Source: Acidimicrobiaceae bacterium (lineage in GTDB: Bacteria; Actinomycetota; Acidimicrobiia; Acidimicrobiales; Poriferisodalaceae). Taken from it: a DNA stretch of 64,000 nt. The notes beneath the pieces were generated by a model that had not been told where the DNA came from, made no database searches, and saw nothing but the letters and a program-made list of their open reading frames with translations. Position 1 is the stretch's first letter. The number at the start of each line of letters is the position of its first letter. The position numbers and the translations under genes were made by a program. Of this stretch, positions 43,391 through 52,159 are shown piece after piece. The DNA lies in the NCBI GenBank assembly GCA_002722565.1, contig PBMG01000022.1:1-64000 (forward strand), read 5' to 3'.

Positions 43391-44555
43391 GTCCGTCGTC
43401 GACCAACGTCTTCACTCCTTCTACAACGCGTTGCATGTTTGATTTGTGGATTAAACGTCGTTCGAATAGGACCGCGTTTTCTCTTGAGGGATCTTCTTGT
43501 GCTCTTGGTGCGGTGCCATTGTTCTCTTTCCCAATGACCATTGAAAATCGGAGTCGGCTTCCGGTGCCTTGTTCAGCTAAATCGAAGCGCCAAATAGCCC
43601 CTGGATTATCTGGATCTGTGATGCGCCATTCAAATACTTGGCGCTCAACCCATTCTGTAACAATGCATTCGGTCTCCCAGTCACGTAATCCCGGGATTGA
43701 GTTGCGACCGGTAAACCTTGACCCGACTCCTGTCTGGTCTTGGGAAACCCATTCTGCTCCGACGAACTCGTTGGAAAAGAGTGCTGGCATGTTGATGTCA
43801 GAAATTACTTCCCAAACTTTTCTCGGCCTTGCATCGGTATCGATTTCTGTTACTACACCTGGTCCGTCTTGAATCCGAGCGGAGCCGTCAGCGCTCGGTA
43901 GTTCTCGGGTGAAGCCCCATTGGTCGAAATAGGTGATGTTCGACGCTGGTCGTCTGGGTGCAGGGGAGAATTCCTGTCCGATTGTGTATGCCACAGGGAA
44001 GCACACCAATGTGGTGACGCCATTGGGTATCCCTAATATTTTGCTGACTTCGGCTGTTTTGTTGTTCAACATTGTGGCGTAGGCAGTGCCTAGGCCACGC
44101 GATCGTAAAGCTAGGTTGAAGCTCCATGCTGAAGGAATAGCGCTATCAAAAAGTCCTGGGCGACCGCTGTTGTCATGGAGGCCCCAAATAGCGCAAATAA
44201 CTAGAGCTGGTGCTTTCGAAAAATTGTCAACTAGGTATGCGCTTGAGCTAACAACATGCTCTTTTGGGTGGCCAGTGCCTTCCAATCTTCCTCTGGCTTG
44301 AAGGAATAGGGTCCCGACTTCGGCGTACAAGCTCCCTAGCTGGTCTTTGAGTCCTTGGTCGCGGATTACGAGCCAACGCCTACTCGCGTCGTTGCCGCCG
44401 GTAGGTGCCTGTTCGGCTAAGTCAATGCATTCGAAAATTACGTCATCGGTGACGTCGCGAGCGAAGTCCAAACGCTTACGAACGGCTCGTGTTGTAGTTA
44501 GTAAGCGGTCAATTTGTTTGAGGTCAAAACCAGATTCTGAAAGGTCACGATTCAT
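43374..44555 (-). CDS. Nitroreductase-SRPBCC fusion protein
   Basis: N-terminal FMN nitroreductase domain (about residues 10-225): opening TTRAVRKRLDF, APTGGNDASRRW, and AWSFNLALRSRGLGTAYATM near the FMN site. The C-terminal SRPBCC (START-like) domain runs from about 240 (DTDARPRKVWEVISDINMPA, then VGSRFTGRNSIPG) to the end. The first domain would reduce a substrate and the second provides a hydrophobic pocket for lipid- or polyketide-like ligands. It is 393 residues long. The pairing of the two folds is unusual and the frame is intact. Confidence 0.85.
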   Translation of the reverse strand: MNRDLSESGFDLKQIDRLLTTTRAVRKRLDFARDVTDDVIFECIDLAEQAPTGGNDASRRWLVIRDQGLKDQLGSLYAEVGTLFLQARGRLEGTGHPKEHVVSSSAYLVDNFSKAPALVICAIWGLHDNSGRPGLFDSAIPSAWSFNLALRSRGLGTAYATMLNNKTAEVSKILGIPNGVTTLVCFPVAYTIGQEFSPAPRRPASNITYFDQWGFTRELPSADGSARIQDGPGVVTEIDTDARPRKVWEVISDINMPALFSNEFVGAEWVSQDQTGVGSRFTGRNSIPGLRDWETECIVTEWVERQVFEWRITDPDNPGAIWRFDLAEQGTGSRLRFSMVIGKENNGTAPRAQEDPSRENAVLFERRLIHKSNMQRVVEGVKTLVDDGPNVDQ

Positions 44556-44589
44556 GTAATGAATTTAGGCTGATAGCCCTTCAGTGTGC

Positions 44590-45837
44590 TTAATGGGGGC
44601 GTACGCAAAAAACTGATGGAGGAACCAAGGGCTGATTAGGCGGTGGTGTTGGGAGAGGTTTCGGTGTTGATGTTGGGAGTTTAGGTAGCCGAAGTGCCCC
44701 AACAATTCCTAATAAAGCACAAGCAGATGAGAGCAACAACACCCAAAGGAAAGTGGATGTCCAGTCGGCTAAGACGCCACCAATCTGCGGCGAAACCATT
44801 TGTGCTACACCGAAAGCCAAAGTAGCTGCGCTGAAACCGGGACCGTAATCCTCAGCTGACGCGTTTTCGACGAAGTACATGGTCAGGGTTACTGGAATTG
44901 AGGCGAATATCATCCCAATCACTATTGACGCCCCAAGAGTAGGCAGTACCCAACCAGGCAGGATGCTGAGTACGAGAACGGTCCAAAGACCGAAGGCGCA
45001 TCCGAGGGTTGCTCGGGTTCCGAAGGTGGCGACTGACTTAGCGACAATTGGACCGCCGAACACCATCCCCAGCCCGATCAAGGTGAATGACAAAGAAGCG
45101 TTGCTGGCCGACCAGCCGTTGTCATCTTCTAGCCGGCTACTCATGAACGCTAGAACGAGGAGATACATAAAACCGAATGTGGTGTACATGGCGGTGATCG
45201 GTTTCCACCCAGGTACACGACGTAGCGCATCAAACCCGCCCACACTGCCTTTAGGCGAGAGCTGATCTTGAGCGTGTCTAACTATGGCTACGGTTCCGAC
45301 TGCTACTAGAAGTCCGATTGTTGCTTGGACTACGTAAACATTGCGCCAGCCTTCATCTCCCCATACCCGTCGAACCCAGCCAGCGAGTTGGCTGGTGAAC
45401 ACGATGCTTAGGGCCATGCCCGATGAAAGAAGTCCGATGGCCGTGCCGCGTTTTTCGGGTGGGAATGCAGCGCTTGCAACAACAGGGGTCGGAATCCAAA
45501 CCCATGCTCCGCCAAAGCCACAGCAGAACATCCCAAACATCAAAACAGCAGCATTAGGAGCAAGTGCCGAGACAACCTGCCCGCCTACGGCAATGAGTAG
45601 TCCAACCTTCATGACCGTCAAGAGTTTGATGCGCGAGGCAGCTATAGCTACAGCCAAGGTGCCGATTAGATAGGCAGCAACGTTTGCGGTAGCAATTGAA
45701 CCAGCGACCGTATTTGATAGTCCTAGATCAGAGCGCATTGCAGGTAATACGACACCTAGCGTAAACCTGCCAAAACCTTGAGCTACACCGGCGCTCGCTG
45801 CTGCAAACGCAACAGCTATCCAGGCGCGAGCGGTCAC
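44590..45837 (-). CDS. MFS transporter
   Basis: Major facilitator superfamily carrier with about twelve hydrophobic segments over 415 residues. It opens WIAVAFAAASAGVAQGFGRF and carries the inter-helix MFS-like loop after helix 2 (AVAIAASRIKLLTVMKVG). The C-terminal tail is proline rich. The substrate is unknown; the family resembles YbfB/MucK-type organic acid carriers. GTG start. A perfect dyad lies 8 nt upstream of it. Confidence 0.87.
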   Translation of the reverse strand: MTARAWIAVAFAAASAGVAQGFGRFTLGVVLPAMRSDLGLSNTVAGSIATANVAAYLIGTLAVAIAASRIKLLTVMKVGLLIAVGGQVVSALAPNAAVLMFGMFCCGFGGAWVWIPTPVVASAAFPPEKRGTAIGLLSSGMALSIVFTSQLAGWVRRVWGDEGWRNVYVVQATIGLLVAVGTVAIVRHAQDQLSPKGSVGGFDALRRVPGWKPITAMYTTFGFMYLLVLAFMSSRLEDDNGWSASNASLSFTLIGLGMVFGGPIVAKSVATFGTRATLGCAFGLWTVLVLSILPGWVLPTLGASIVIGMIFASIPVTLTMYFVENASAEDYGPGFSAATLAFGVAQMVSPQIGGVLADWTSTFLWVLLLSSACALLGIVGALRLPKLPTSTPKPLPTPPPNQPLVPPSVFCVRPH

Positions 45838-45844
45838 CCTAAGA

Positions 45845-45863
45845 GACTATCAATTTGATAGTC
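45845..45863 (-). promoter_or_regulatory. Operator-like dyad upstream of the MFS gene
   Basis: GACTATCA-ATT-TGATAGTC is a perfect 8-bp inverted repeat with a 3-bp centre. It lies only 8 bp upstream of the MFS GTG, where a bound TetR- or MarR-type repressor would block transcription or translation. No regulator gene is adjacent. The opposite gene, a flavin monooxygenase, starts 122 bp away and might share control. Confidence 0.5.
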
Positions 45864-45984
45864 ACAGGCAGGTCAGAGTGGCGGGCAAAGCGCCGTATGG
45901 GTGTGATTTCAATCGAGCCCGATCGAAGCAGCACGACCCCATCTTGATTGCCTAACATCACTAGGGTCCGAACAGGAGAGCAAA

Positions 45985-47838
45985 ATGGCGATCAGTATCG
46001 ATCCCGAAACAGGCCTCAAAATTTTTGACACTCGAGCCGGTAAGGCAAGTGACAAAATTCAAGGTAAGGGTTATCAGGTCAACTCTGATACCAGTCTGAA
46101 AACGCTTCCCGAAGTTTCTCAGGCAGCAAAGTTCGATGCTGTTGAGCAGGCGAAATATCGGGAATTCAAAGAGCAACGGCGAGGTGCTGCTGATTACATG
46201 ACGATGGAGGGGGAATTTTCTAAGTATCTCGAAGACCACTATTCCGACTCTCCTGTTGAACGCGATGCCTTAACTGACGACTGCGAAATAGTCGTGATCG
46301 GCGCAGGTTTCGCGGGGCTCCTTCTTTGGTACCGACTTAAAGAAGCAGGTTTCCAAGATGTCAGGTTCTGCGAAAAAGGTGGTGACGTAGGGGGCACTTG
46401 GTATTGGAATCGCTACCCAGGTATCGCATGCGATGTTGAGTCCTACAGCTACCTGCCTCTCTTAGAGGAAATGGAATATTTCCCTACAATGAAGTTTGCT
46501 TCAGGTTTTGAGATTCTTGAGTATTGCCAGTCAATGGCCACCAAGTTCGGGTTCTATGACAAATGTCTCTTCCATACCACGGTCGAGCGAACTGACTGGG
46601 ATGAAGAAACAAGACGCTGGACTGTGCATACAGACCGCGGAGATGCAATGCGCTCTCGTTACGTTATTTTGGCTAATGGCATTTTGACAACTCCCAAACT
46701 CGCTCGGATTGAGGGAATGGAACGATTCGAAGGGGAGTCATTCCACACCTCGCGTTGGCGTTATGACGTGGATCTTGAGGGAAAGAGGGTTGGGATTATC
46801 GGTACGGGCGCTACATCAGTCCAAGCTGTTCCGGAGCTCGCAAAAATTGTCGGCGATCTGTACGTGTTTCAGCGCACACCTTCGTCAATTGACGTACGCG
46901 ACCAGCGAGTTACAGGAGCAGATGAAATCGAATCCTGGAAAGAAGAACCGGGCTGGGCAAGAGCCCGAAGAAAGCGATTTTCAAGGATTTCAGCCGGCCG
47001 CTCAGCGATCCAAGCAAACGACGACTACCTGGCAGGGAAAGTTGATGATTTCAAGCAACGCAAAGAACACGATCGGAAACTCACACCCGAGGAAATGGTT
47101 GAAAAACAGTTGGATTCAAATTTCCGCATCATGGAGCAGATACGGGCCCGAGTCGATGAGATAGTCGAAGATCCAAAAACAGCGGAGGCGTTAAAGCCCT
47201 ACTACCCATATGGCTGCAAGCGACCCACATTCCACGATGAGTATTTGCCTACGTTCAACTTGCCGCATGTCCACTTAGTAGATACCGCGCCCATGGGTGT
47301 GACGAATATCAACCAAAACGGAGTAGTTCACGAAGGCCAGGAATACCCACTCGATGTGCTGATTTATGCCACTGGCTTCCAGTGGATGGCGACGTCAACC
47401 TTCAACATGGTCACTGGTAGGGGTGGCCAAACGATGAAAGATAAGTGGGAAACTGAAGGGACCAAGACCTTCCTAGGGATCCATAGCAATGGGTTCCCGA
47501 ATTTGTTCATCATGACTGGACCGCAAGGCGGAGGCGGAAGCTTCAACTTCACCGACGCGATAGAGACGCATGCGGATTACATCGTCTGGATGCTTTCGAT
47601 GATGCGAGAAGAAGGGCATGAAGTCGTCGACATCACTGAAGAAGCAGAAATGAACTATGCCGAACACTGTCGACAGGCTGACATAGCTACGGCACCACTT
47701 CGAGATTGCCTGTCCTATTACAACGGTCATGGCGATTCGGAACCAGGAAGTCTTGCCTATTACGGGGGAGGTAATTGGCACAAGTTTCGTGTTCGAGCTC
47801 AAGAAACCCTTGACACCTACGCGTTTGAATCCTCCTAA
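45985..47838 (+). CDS. Baeyer-Villiger-type flavin monooxygenase (second copy)
   Basis: FAD/NADPH monooxygenase of 617 residues, homologous to the protein at 632-2413. It has a long N-terminal extension, FAD motif VIGAGFAGLLLW (intact GxGxxG), EKGGDVGGTWYWNRYPG, BVMO fingerprint region FEGESFHTSRWR, and NADPH motif GIIGTGATSVQ. The C-terminal half shares YLPTFN and LIYATGFQ with the first copy. AGGAG lies 7 nt before the ATG. It is divergent from the MFS carrier, which may import its substrate or export its product. Confidence 0.92.
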   Translation: MAISIDPETGLKIFDTRAGKASDKIQGKGYQVNSDTSLKTLPEVSQAAKFDAVEQAKYREFKEQRRGAADYMTMEGEFSKYLEDHYSDSPVERDALTDDCEIVVIGAGFAGLLLWYRLKEAGFQDVRFCEKGGDVGGTWYWNRYPGIACDVESYSYLPLLEEMEYFPTMKFASGFEILEYCQSMATKFGFYDKCLFHTTVERTDWDEETRRWTVHTDRGDAMRSRYVILANGILTTPKLARIEGMERFEGESFHTSRWRYDVDLEGKRVGIIGTGATSVQAVPELAKIVGDLYVFQRTPSSIDVRDQRVTGADEIESWKEEPGWARARRKRFSRISAGRSAIQANDDYLAGKVDDFKQRKEHDRKLTPEEMVEKQLDSNFRIMEQIRARVDEIVEDPKTAEALKPYYPYGCKRPTFHDEYLPTFNLPHVHLVDTAPMGVTNINQNGVVHEGQEYPLDVLIYATGFQWMATSTFNMVTGRGGQTMKDKWETEGTKTFLGIHSNGFPNLFIMTGPQGGGGSFNFTDAIETHADYIVWMLSMMREEGHEVVDITEEAEMNYAEHCRQADIATAPLRDCLSYYNGHGDSEPGSLAYYGGGNWHKFRVRAQETLDTYAFESS

Positions 47839-47842
47839 TTCG

Positions 47843-48841
47843 CTACTTCAGAAGCGGTATTACCTCTGTTGCAAGACGTTCAAGGTTTCTTGCCATGAAT
47901 TCGGGGTCAAGTCCTGGTGGTAAGCCCGAAGTGGCTATGTCTGTGATTCCGTATAGCTCAATGAAATCTGTGAGTTCCTTAACGACTTCGTCGGCGGTTC
48001 CTATGAGCACGTTCTGAGGTATGCCGCCTTCGCTGCCCCAGCCGTAGTCATCGGGGGTCTCGGCCATAAATGTTCCGTAAACGCCCATGCGAAAACGTTC
48101 AGCCTCTCGTATAGCTGGCCAGTCTTTGTCGAAGTCATCTGTTACGTAGACAGATCTAATAATCCCTACTCGATAATCGTTGGGATCTCCGCCGTCGGCT
48201 TTGACTGCATCTCTCCATGGGTCAAGGACGTCTTCTCTTCGTCCTTGTGGCAGCAAGTTCGTTCCGAAGCGAGCTGCTCGCAGTGCTCCGGGTTCTTTCA
48301 TAGCGGCTATCCACAGGGGCGGACCTCCGACCTGCACTGGTTTCGGGTAAACGTTTATGTTTGATAGTTGATAGCGCTTGCCCGTAAAACTAAATGGCTC
48401 ATCTGCCCAACAAAGTCGGAGTATCTCGATGGCTTCGTCGGTCATAGAAACTCGGTTCTTGAGTGGAACCCCAAATGCTTCGAATTCTTTGGGCACGTAA
48501 CCCATCCCAATTCCGAATTCCATCCGACCTTCAGAGATGTGATCTAGGACAGCTAGTTCTTCGGCGAGTCTCACCGGGTGATACAGGGGCAGCAACGCTA
48601 TGTCGTTGGAGATCCGAATATTTCTAGTCCGAGCTGCTATTGCCCCAGCTAATGGTTGAAAGGCTGGGAGATAACCGTCCTCTAGAAAGTGGTGTTCCGT
48701 AAACCAAACGTGGTCAAACCCAAGTTCATCGGCCAGGACCGCTTGTTCGATTGTTGCTGAGTAAACGTCAGACATGGACAAATCGCCGCCAGGTATGTGG
48801 CGACAGTCATACATAACGCCGAATCGAAGTGGTTGCGGCAT
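47843..48841 (-). CDS. LLM class flavin-dependent oxidoreductase
   Basis: Luciferase-like monooxygenase of 332 residues. Features are ADELGFDHVWFTEHHFLEDG, ISNDIALLPLYHPVRLAEE, DHISEGRMEFGIGMGYVP and PPLWIAAMKEPG. The EHHF motif places it with the FMN-dependent alkanal-monooxygenase-like group. GGGAG precedes the ATG. It is convergent with the flavin monooxygenase (4-bp gap) and divergent from the selenoprotein gene. Confidence 0.88.
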   Translation of the reverse strand: MPQPLRFGVMYDCRHIPGGDLSMSDVYSATIEQAVLADELGFDHVWFTEHHFLEDGYLPAFQPLAGAIAARTRNIRISNDIALLPLYHPVRLAEELAVLDHISEGRMEFGIGMGYVPKEFEAFGVPLKNRVSMTDEAIEILRLCWADEPFSFTGKRYQLSNINVYPKPVQVGGPPLWIAAMKEPGALRAARFGTNLLPQGRREDVLDPWRDAVKADGGDPNDYRVGIIRSVYVTDDFDKDWPAIREAERFRMGVYGTFMAETPDDYGWGSEGGIPQNVLIGTADEVVKELTDFIELYGITDIATSGLPPGLDPEFMARNLERLATEVIPLLK

Positions 48842-48905
48842 TTGTCTGCTCCCTTATGGCCGGTCACAGGACCGTAGTCGTTTCTGACGGGCTAAGTTTT
48901 ACCGT

Positions 48906-50066
48906 ATGCAGATCGAACGTGATACTCGTGGGGCTGAGTTGGCGCCCAATCAATACGAAGACGCCGAGGGATACATAGCTCCCTTGCCGGCCGGATCTGG
49001 GCCCAGATCCAACCCTTTGGGAGCGTTTCCTACGGGACCGGAAGTTGGAGAACGCCTACCTGACGTTGTAGCAGTTGATTCAGACGGCGTAACTCTTGAC
49101 CTGCACGAGGATCGCGAAGGGAAACCTGTGGTCTTGGTCTTTACCCGATCGGCTGTTTGGTGACCGCCATGTCGCACCCAGCTGGTCGAGCTGGAAAAGG
49201 GAATGTCTGACTTCGAAGCTGCGGGGGCCAAGTTGTATGTACTGAGTTACGACGAAGTTGATGCGCTCGCCGACTATAAAAAGGCCCACAGGGCTAGTTT
49301 CACGATGCTCTCGGATTCTGATAGCGAGGTCATACGGTCGTTTGGGATTCTTAATACAACTATCGCTGAGGATGATCACCCTTGGTATGGGATTCCGTAC
49401 CCCGGTGTCTATGTGACTAATTCTGAGGGAATTGTTACCCAAAAATTCTTTGAAAATAATTTCACCGTTCGGCCGGGAGCTGAACAGTTGGTTGCCGCTG
49501 TAAAGGGAGAAGAGTTCACTCTTGCCGAAAGACCTGTAACAGGTGAACAAGTAAACGTTGAGATTGAATTCGACGGGGCTGACCTGCCGATCGGTATCAC
49601 TAGGCAAATAGTGGCCCGTTTTTCGGTACCCGAAGGTATGCACCTCTATCAAGAGCCAGTGCCCGAAGGGCTAGTTGCGGCATCGATTGAGCTAGATGGA
49701 GACGTGGAAGGAATACTGCCTTACACGATGATTGCTCCTGATACACGTCCTCTGACTTTAGGTACCGATGGACACACGCTCGAGGTCTACGAAGGAAACG
49801 TGATCTTGCGTTTGCCGATCGCCCAGAATGGTAGGGCCATCACGAAAGATGATGATGGCCGCTGGGTCACGATTAGCGGCAAGGTTCGTTGGCAGGCTTG
49901 CGACTCTGAGGCATGTTTGCTTCCTGAAGAAGAGTCGTTCAATTTTCGTGTACCAGCGGCTTTTACTGTCATGGCGGACATGGGGCCTGGCGAGGGGCGT
50001 GTCCCTTCGATGAATGGGGCTACGCACTTTAAAAAGATGACAGATCGGCGCAAGACCGAGTCTTGA
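48906..50066 (+). CDS. Candidate selenoprotein: peroxiredoxin/thioredoxin-like domain (Sec86-x-x-Cys89) fused to DsbD-alpha-like domain
   Basis: One frame of 386 codons runs from ATG 48906 to TGA 50066, broken only by TGA at 49161-49163 (codon 86). The TGA lies in VFTRSAVW-[TGA]-PPCRTQLVELE, where homologues have the redox Cys of a WCPPC-like motif; Cys89 is kept. The redoxin domain (about 50-200) continues on both sides without a shift: VVLVFTR before, SFTMLSDSDSEVIRSFGILN and PYPGVYVTNSEG after. From about residue 215 a beta-rich domain resembles DsbD-alpha/ScsB, ending in WQACDSEACLLPEE with Cys332 and Cys337. A SECIS-like hairpin follows the TGA. A thiol-based peroxidase or reductase is the likely role. 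The alternative is a nonsense mutation. Confidence 0.82.
49178..49194 (+). promoter_or_regulatory. SECIS-like hairpin downstream of the in-frame TGA
   Basis: CCAGCT (49178-49183) pairs perfectly with AGCTGG (49189-49194) around the loop GGTCG (GGUCG in RNA). The loop starts 20 nt after the TGA, inside the usual bacterial window of about 16-37 nt. The loop shares the GGUC of the E. coli fdhF element, where the loop G and U contact SelB. The lower stem is weak. The hairpin is inside the coding frame, as bacterial SECIS elements are. Confidence 0.7.
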
Positions 50067-50124
50067 TCGGGACTCGAATAATCGTTCAGTAAAATAATGA
50101 ACCCGATTGACATAGGCTAGGCAA

Positions 50125-50997
50125 ATGGCGAACCTCGTTTATTTCGATGCTGATGCAGATAGCGATGATGTTCTTACAACTCTTCGTGAGGACGGTGCGT
50201 GTGTGCTTGTGGATGTAATGAGCGATGAGCTCCGGTCGCGCGTTGACAGTGAACTCCGACCGTTTATTGCTTCAACTCCTACAGGGCGTGACGATTTCAG
50301 TGGGAGGCTCACAGCTCGGACCGGAGCGCTGGTGGCTCGTAGTGAAGCCGCTCGAGAGTTAGTGATGCATCCGACTACGACTGATCTTGCCCGCCAGTTC
50401 CTGGAACCTTATACCGACAAAATCCAATTACATCTCACTCAAATCATCAACATTCAGCCTGGTCAGGGCGCTCAACCTCGCCACCGTGATCGACTCGCAT
50501 GGGGCGGCTACGTGCCCGCTGAAATTGAGCCTCAGTTCAACACGATTTGGGCATTGACGGATTTCACCGAAGAAAATGGAGCGACTCGGGTCGTACCGGG
50601 ATCTGCTGGGTGGCCTGATGATCGTCGAGCTTTGGATGAGGAAACAAGTCAGGCGGTAATGACTGCGGGGTCTGTTTTGCTCTACTCAGGGTCAGTTATT
50701 CATGGAGGCGGTAAGAACTGTTCTGATTCTGACCGGACTGGTGTAAACATCACCTACTGCCTGGGATGGTTGCGTACTGAAGAGAATCAGTATCTGTCAT
50801 GTCCGCCAGAGATAGCTAAGAGCCTTGATCATGATTTACAAGAGATGCTTGGCTACACAATGGGAAGTTACGCCCTGGGTTACTACAGCGACCCGAGCGG
50901 TGTCAGCGAAATTAATGATTTGCGTCCACCTGAGTTCATTCTTGACCGCCGGCCGAGAGATAAAGCATCTAGTTCCGCTCTCATTGCCGACTATTAA
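50125..50997 (+). CDS. Phytanoyl-CoA dioxygenase (PhyH) family protein
   Basis: Fe(II)/2-oxoglutarate dioxygenase of 290 residues. Iron ligands are His120 and Asp122 (QPRHRDRLAWGG) and His193 (SVIHGGGKN); the 2OG-binding Arg is likely in the following segment (SDRTGVNITYCLGW). Family members hydroxylate phytanoyl-CoA, ectoine or secondary metabolites; the substrate here is unknown. It starts 58 bp after the selenoprotein gene on the same strand. The stop overlaps that of the convergent MFS gene by 4 bp. Confidence 0.88.
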   Translation: MANLVYFDADADSDDVLTTLREDGACVLVDVMSDELRSRVDSELRPFIASTPTGRDDFSGRLTARTGALVARSEAARELVMHPTTTDLARQFLEPYTDKIQLHLTQIINIQPGQGAQPRHRDRLAWGGYVPAEIEPQFNTIWALTDFTEENGATRVVPGSAGWPDDRRALDEETSQAVMTAGSVLLYSGSVIHGGGKNCSDSDRTGVNITYCLGWLRTEENQYLSCPPEIAKSLDHDLQEMLGYTMGSYALGYYSDPSGVSEINDLRPPEFILDRRPRDKASSSALIADY

Positions 50998-52148
50998 ATC
51001 GACTTCGACTCTGAATTTCGTTCCGAGAGGGGTGGAGGGTCGAGTAGCCAACTGCTTGACAGCAGAACCAACATGGTTATCGCTCCGATAAGGAAAGCTG
51101 GACCCGGTCCGAGCCACGAGTAGAGCGGCGCTGCAGTTAAAGCGCCAACCATTGATGCGGCTGAACCCATGGCTTCCCCGAGTCCTTGAGCGGCTGCGGC
51201 GTCATCTAACGGTGCCGCGTCGGAAACGGCAGCCTGAGATCCAGGGGATTGCACTGCCTCCATCATTCCGTGGGGCATCGCTGCGATGAAGAGAATGGGG
51301 ACGGAAGATATCCATCCGTAGGAGGCCATTAATGGGACTGTTGCGAGCGCGGAAAGCAATGATGTGGCGCGGGGGCTGAATCGATCTGATAACGAGCCTG
51401 CCCACCTAGCTATTAGCAACATCGGTAGGGCAAAACCAGTTAAGGACAAGGTTACGATCATGGTTGACGCGCCCAAATTATCCATATGAGGCGCCCAAAG
51501 AGGTTCGAAAACTCCGATCGAATACCTGAAGGAGATCACGACCAATAACGCAGCGACCATTTGGCGGCTGCGTACCAAGCGTCGCAAAACTCTTTTCTGA
51601 GTTTGATCACTATTTTGTGTAGCTGGTATTTCTAACCGGTATATCGATAAATACGTTGCAATGGTCAGTGCACCGAAGAGAAGGAACGGTGTTCGAACGT
51701 TAAAGGCGACGGTCAAAGCACCAGCAATTGGAGGCCCAAAGACAAAACCGGCGATGTAAGAACCATAAAATGAGCCGAGTTGTCGACCTTGGTTGGAGCC
51801 TGCGTTAACGATAATAAAACGTCTGCTGGCAGGAACAATCACTCCGATTCCTGCTCCGAGTATCAATCGAGCAAGGATGAACTGCCACAACTGATCTGCG
51901 ATCCCGAACCACAACAACCCTAAAGCTGAGGCAATGACTCCTAGTCGCAATAGCAGGCCTCCGTAGCCTCTGTCGGCGTATCGGGAGAGCCAGAGCTGAG
52001 TCACCAACGCGCCCACGAATGCAGCACCAGCGATCCATCCTAAGTTTCGCTCAGCTATTCCATAGGCATTGTGTATTTCGGCGAGAAGCGCAAAAACTGA
52101 TGAAACACCAGCCATAGTGATCGCGGCAACTAGATAAAGACTTCGCAT
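50994..52148 (-). CDS. MFS transporter
   Basis: About twelve transmembrane segments over 384 residues, opening LYLVAAITMAGVSSVFALLA. The loop after helix 2 reads LWLSRYADRGYG, a variant of the MFS D-R motif, and a second copy is in RWAGSLSDRFSPRA. The substrate is unknown. It starts 11 bp after the NTF2-like gene, so it is probably the last gene of the Rieske oxygenase operon and may carry that substrate. Confidence 0.88.
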   Translation of the reverse strand: MRSLYLVAAITMAGVSSVFALLAEIHNAYGIAERNLGWIAGAAFVGALVTQLWLSRYADRGYGGLLLRLGVIASALGLLWFGIADQLWQFILARLILGAGIGVIVPASRRFIIVNAGSNQGRQLGSFYGSYIAGFVFGPPIAGALTVAFNVRTPFLLFGALTIATYLSIYRLEIPATQNSDQTQKRVLRRLVRSRQMVAALLVVISFRYSIGVFEPLWAPHMDNLGASTMIVTLSLTGFALPMLLIARWAGSLSDRFSPRATSLLSALATVPLMASYGWISSVPILFIAAMPHGMMEAVQSPGSQAAVSDAAPLDDAAAAQGLGEAMGSAASMVGALTAAPLYSWLGPGPAFLIGAITMLVLLSSSWLLDPPPLSERNSESKSI

Positions 52149-52159
52149 GTTCTAGATGC

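Noticed and set aside
48906-49163. Reading 48906-49163 as a complete 85-residue protein and 49203-50066 as a separate 287-residue protein
   Set aside because: The two frames are in the same phase, the first ends in the middle of a redoxin strand, and the second lacks the domain start. The single TGA lies at the redox codon. One selenoprotein explains this better than two genes.
49080-49652. 190-codon minus-strand frame across the selenoprotein gene
   Set aside because: It has no recognisable domain and no ribosome site, and it lies opposite a clearly coding frame. I treat it as a shadow frame.
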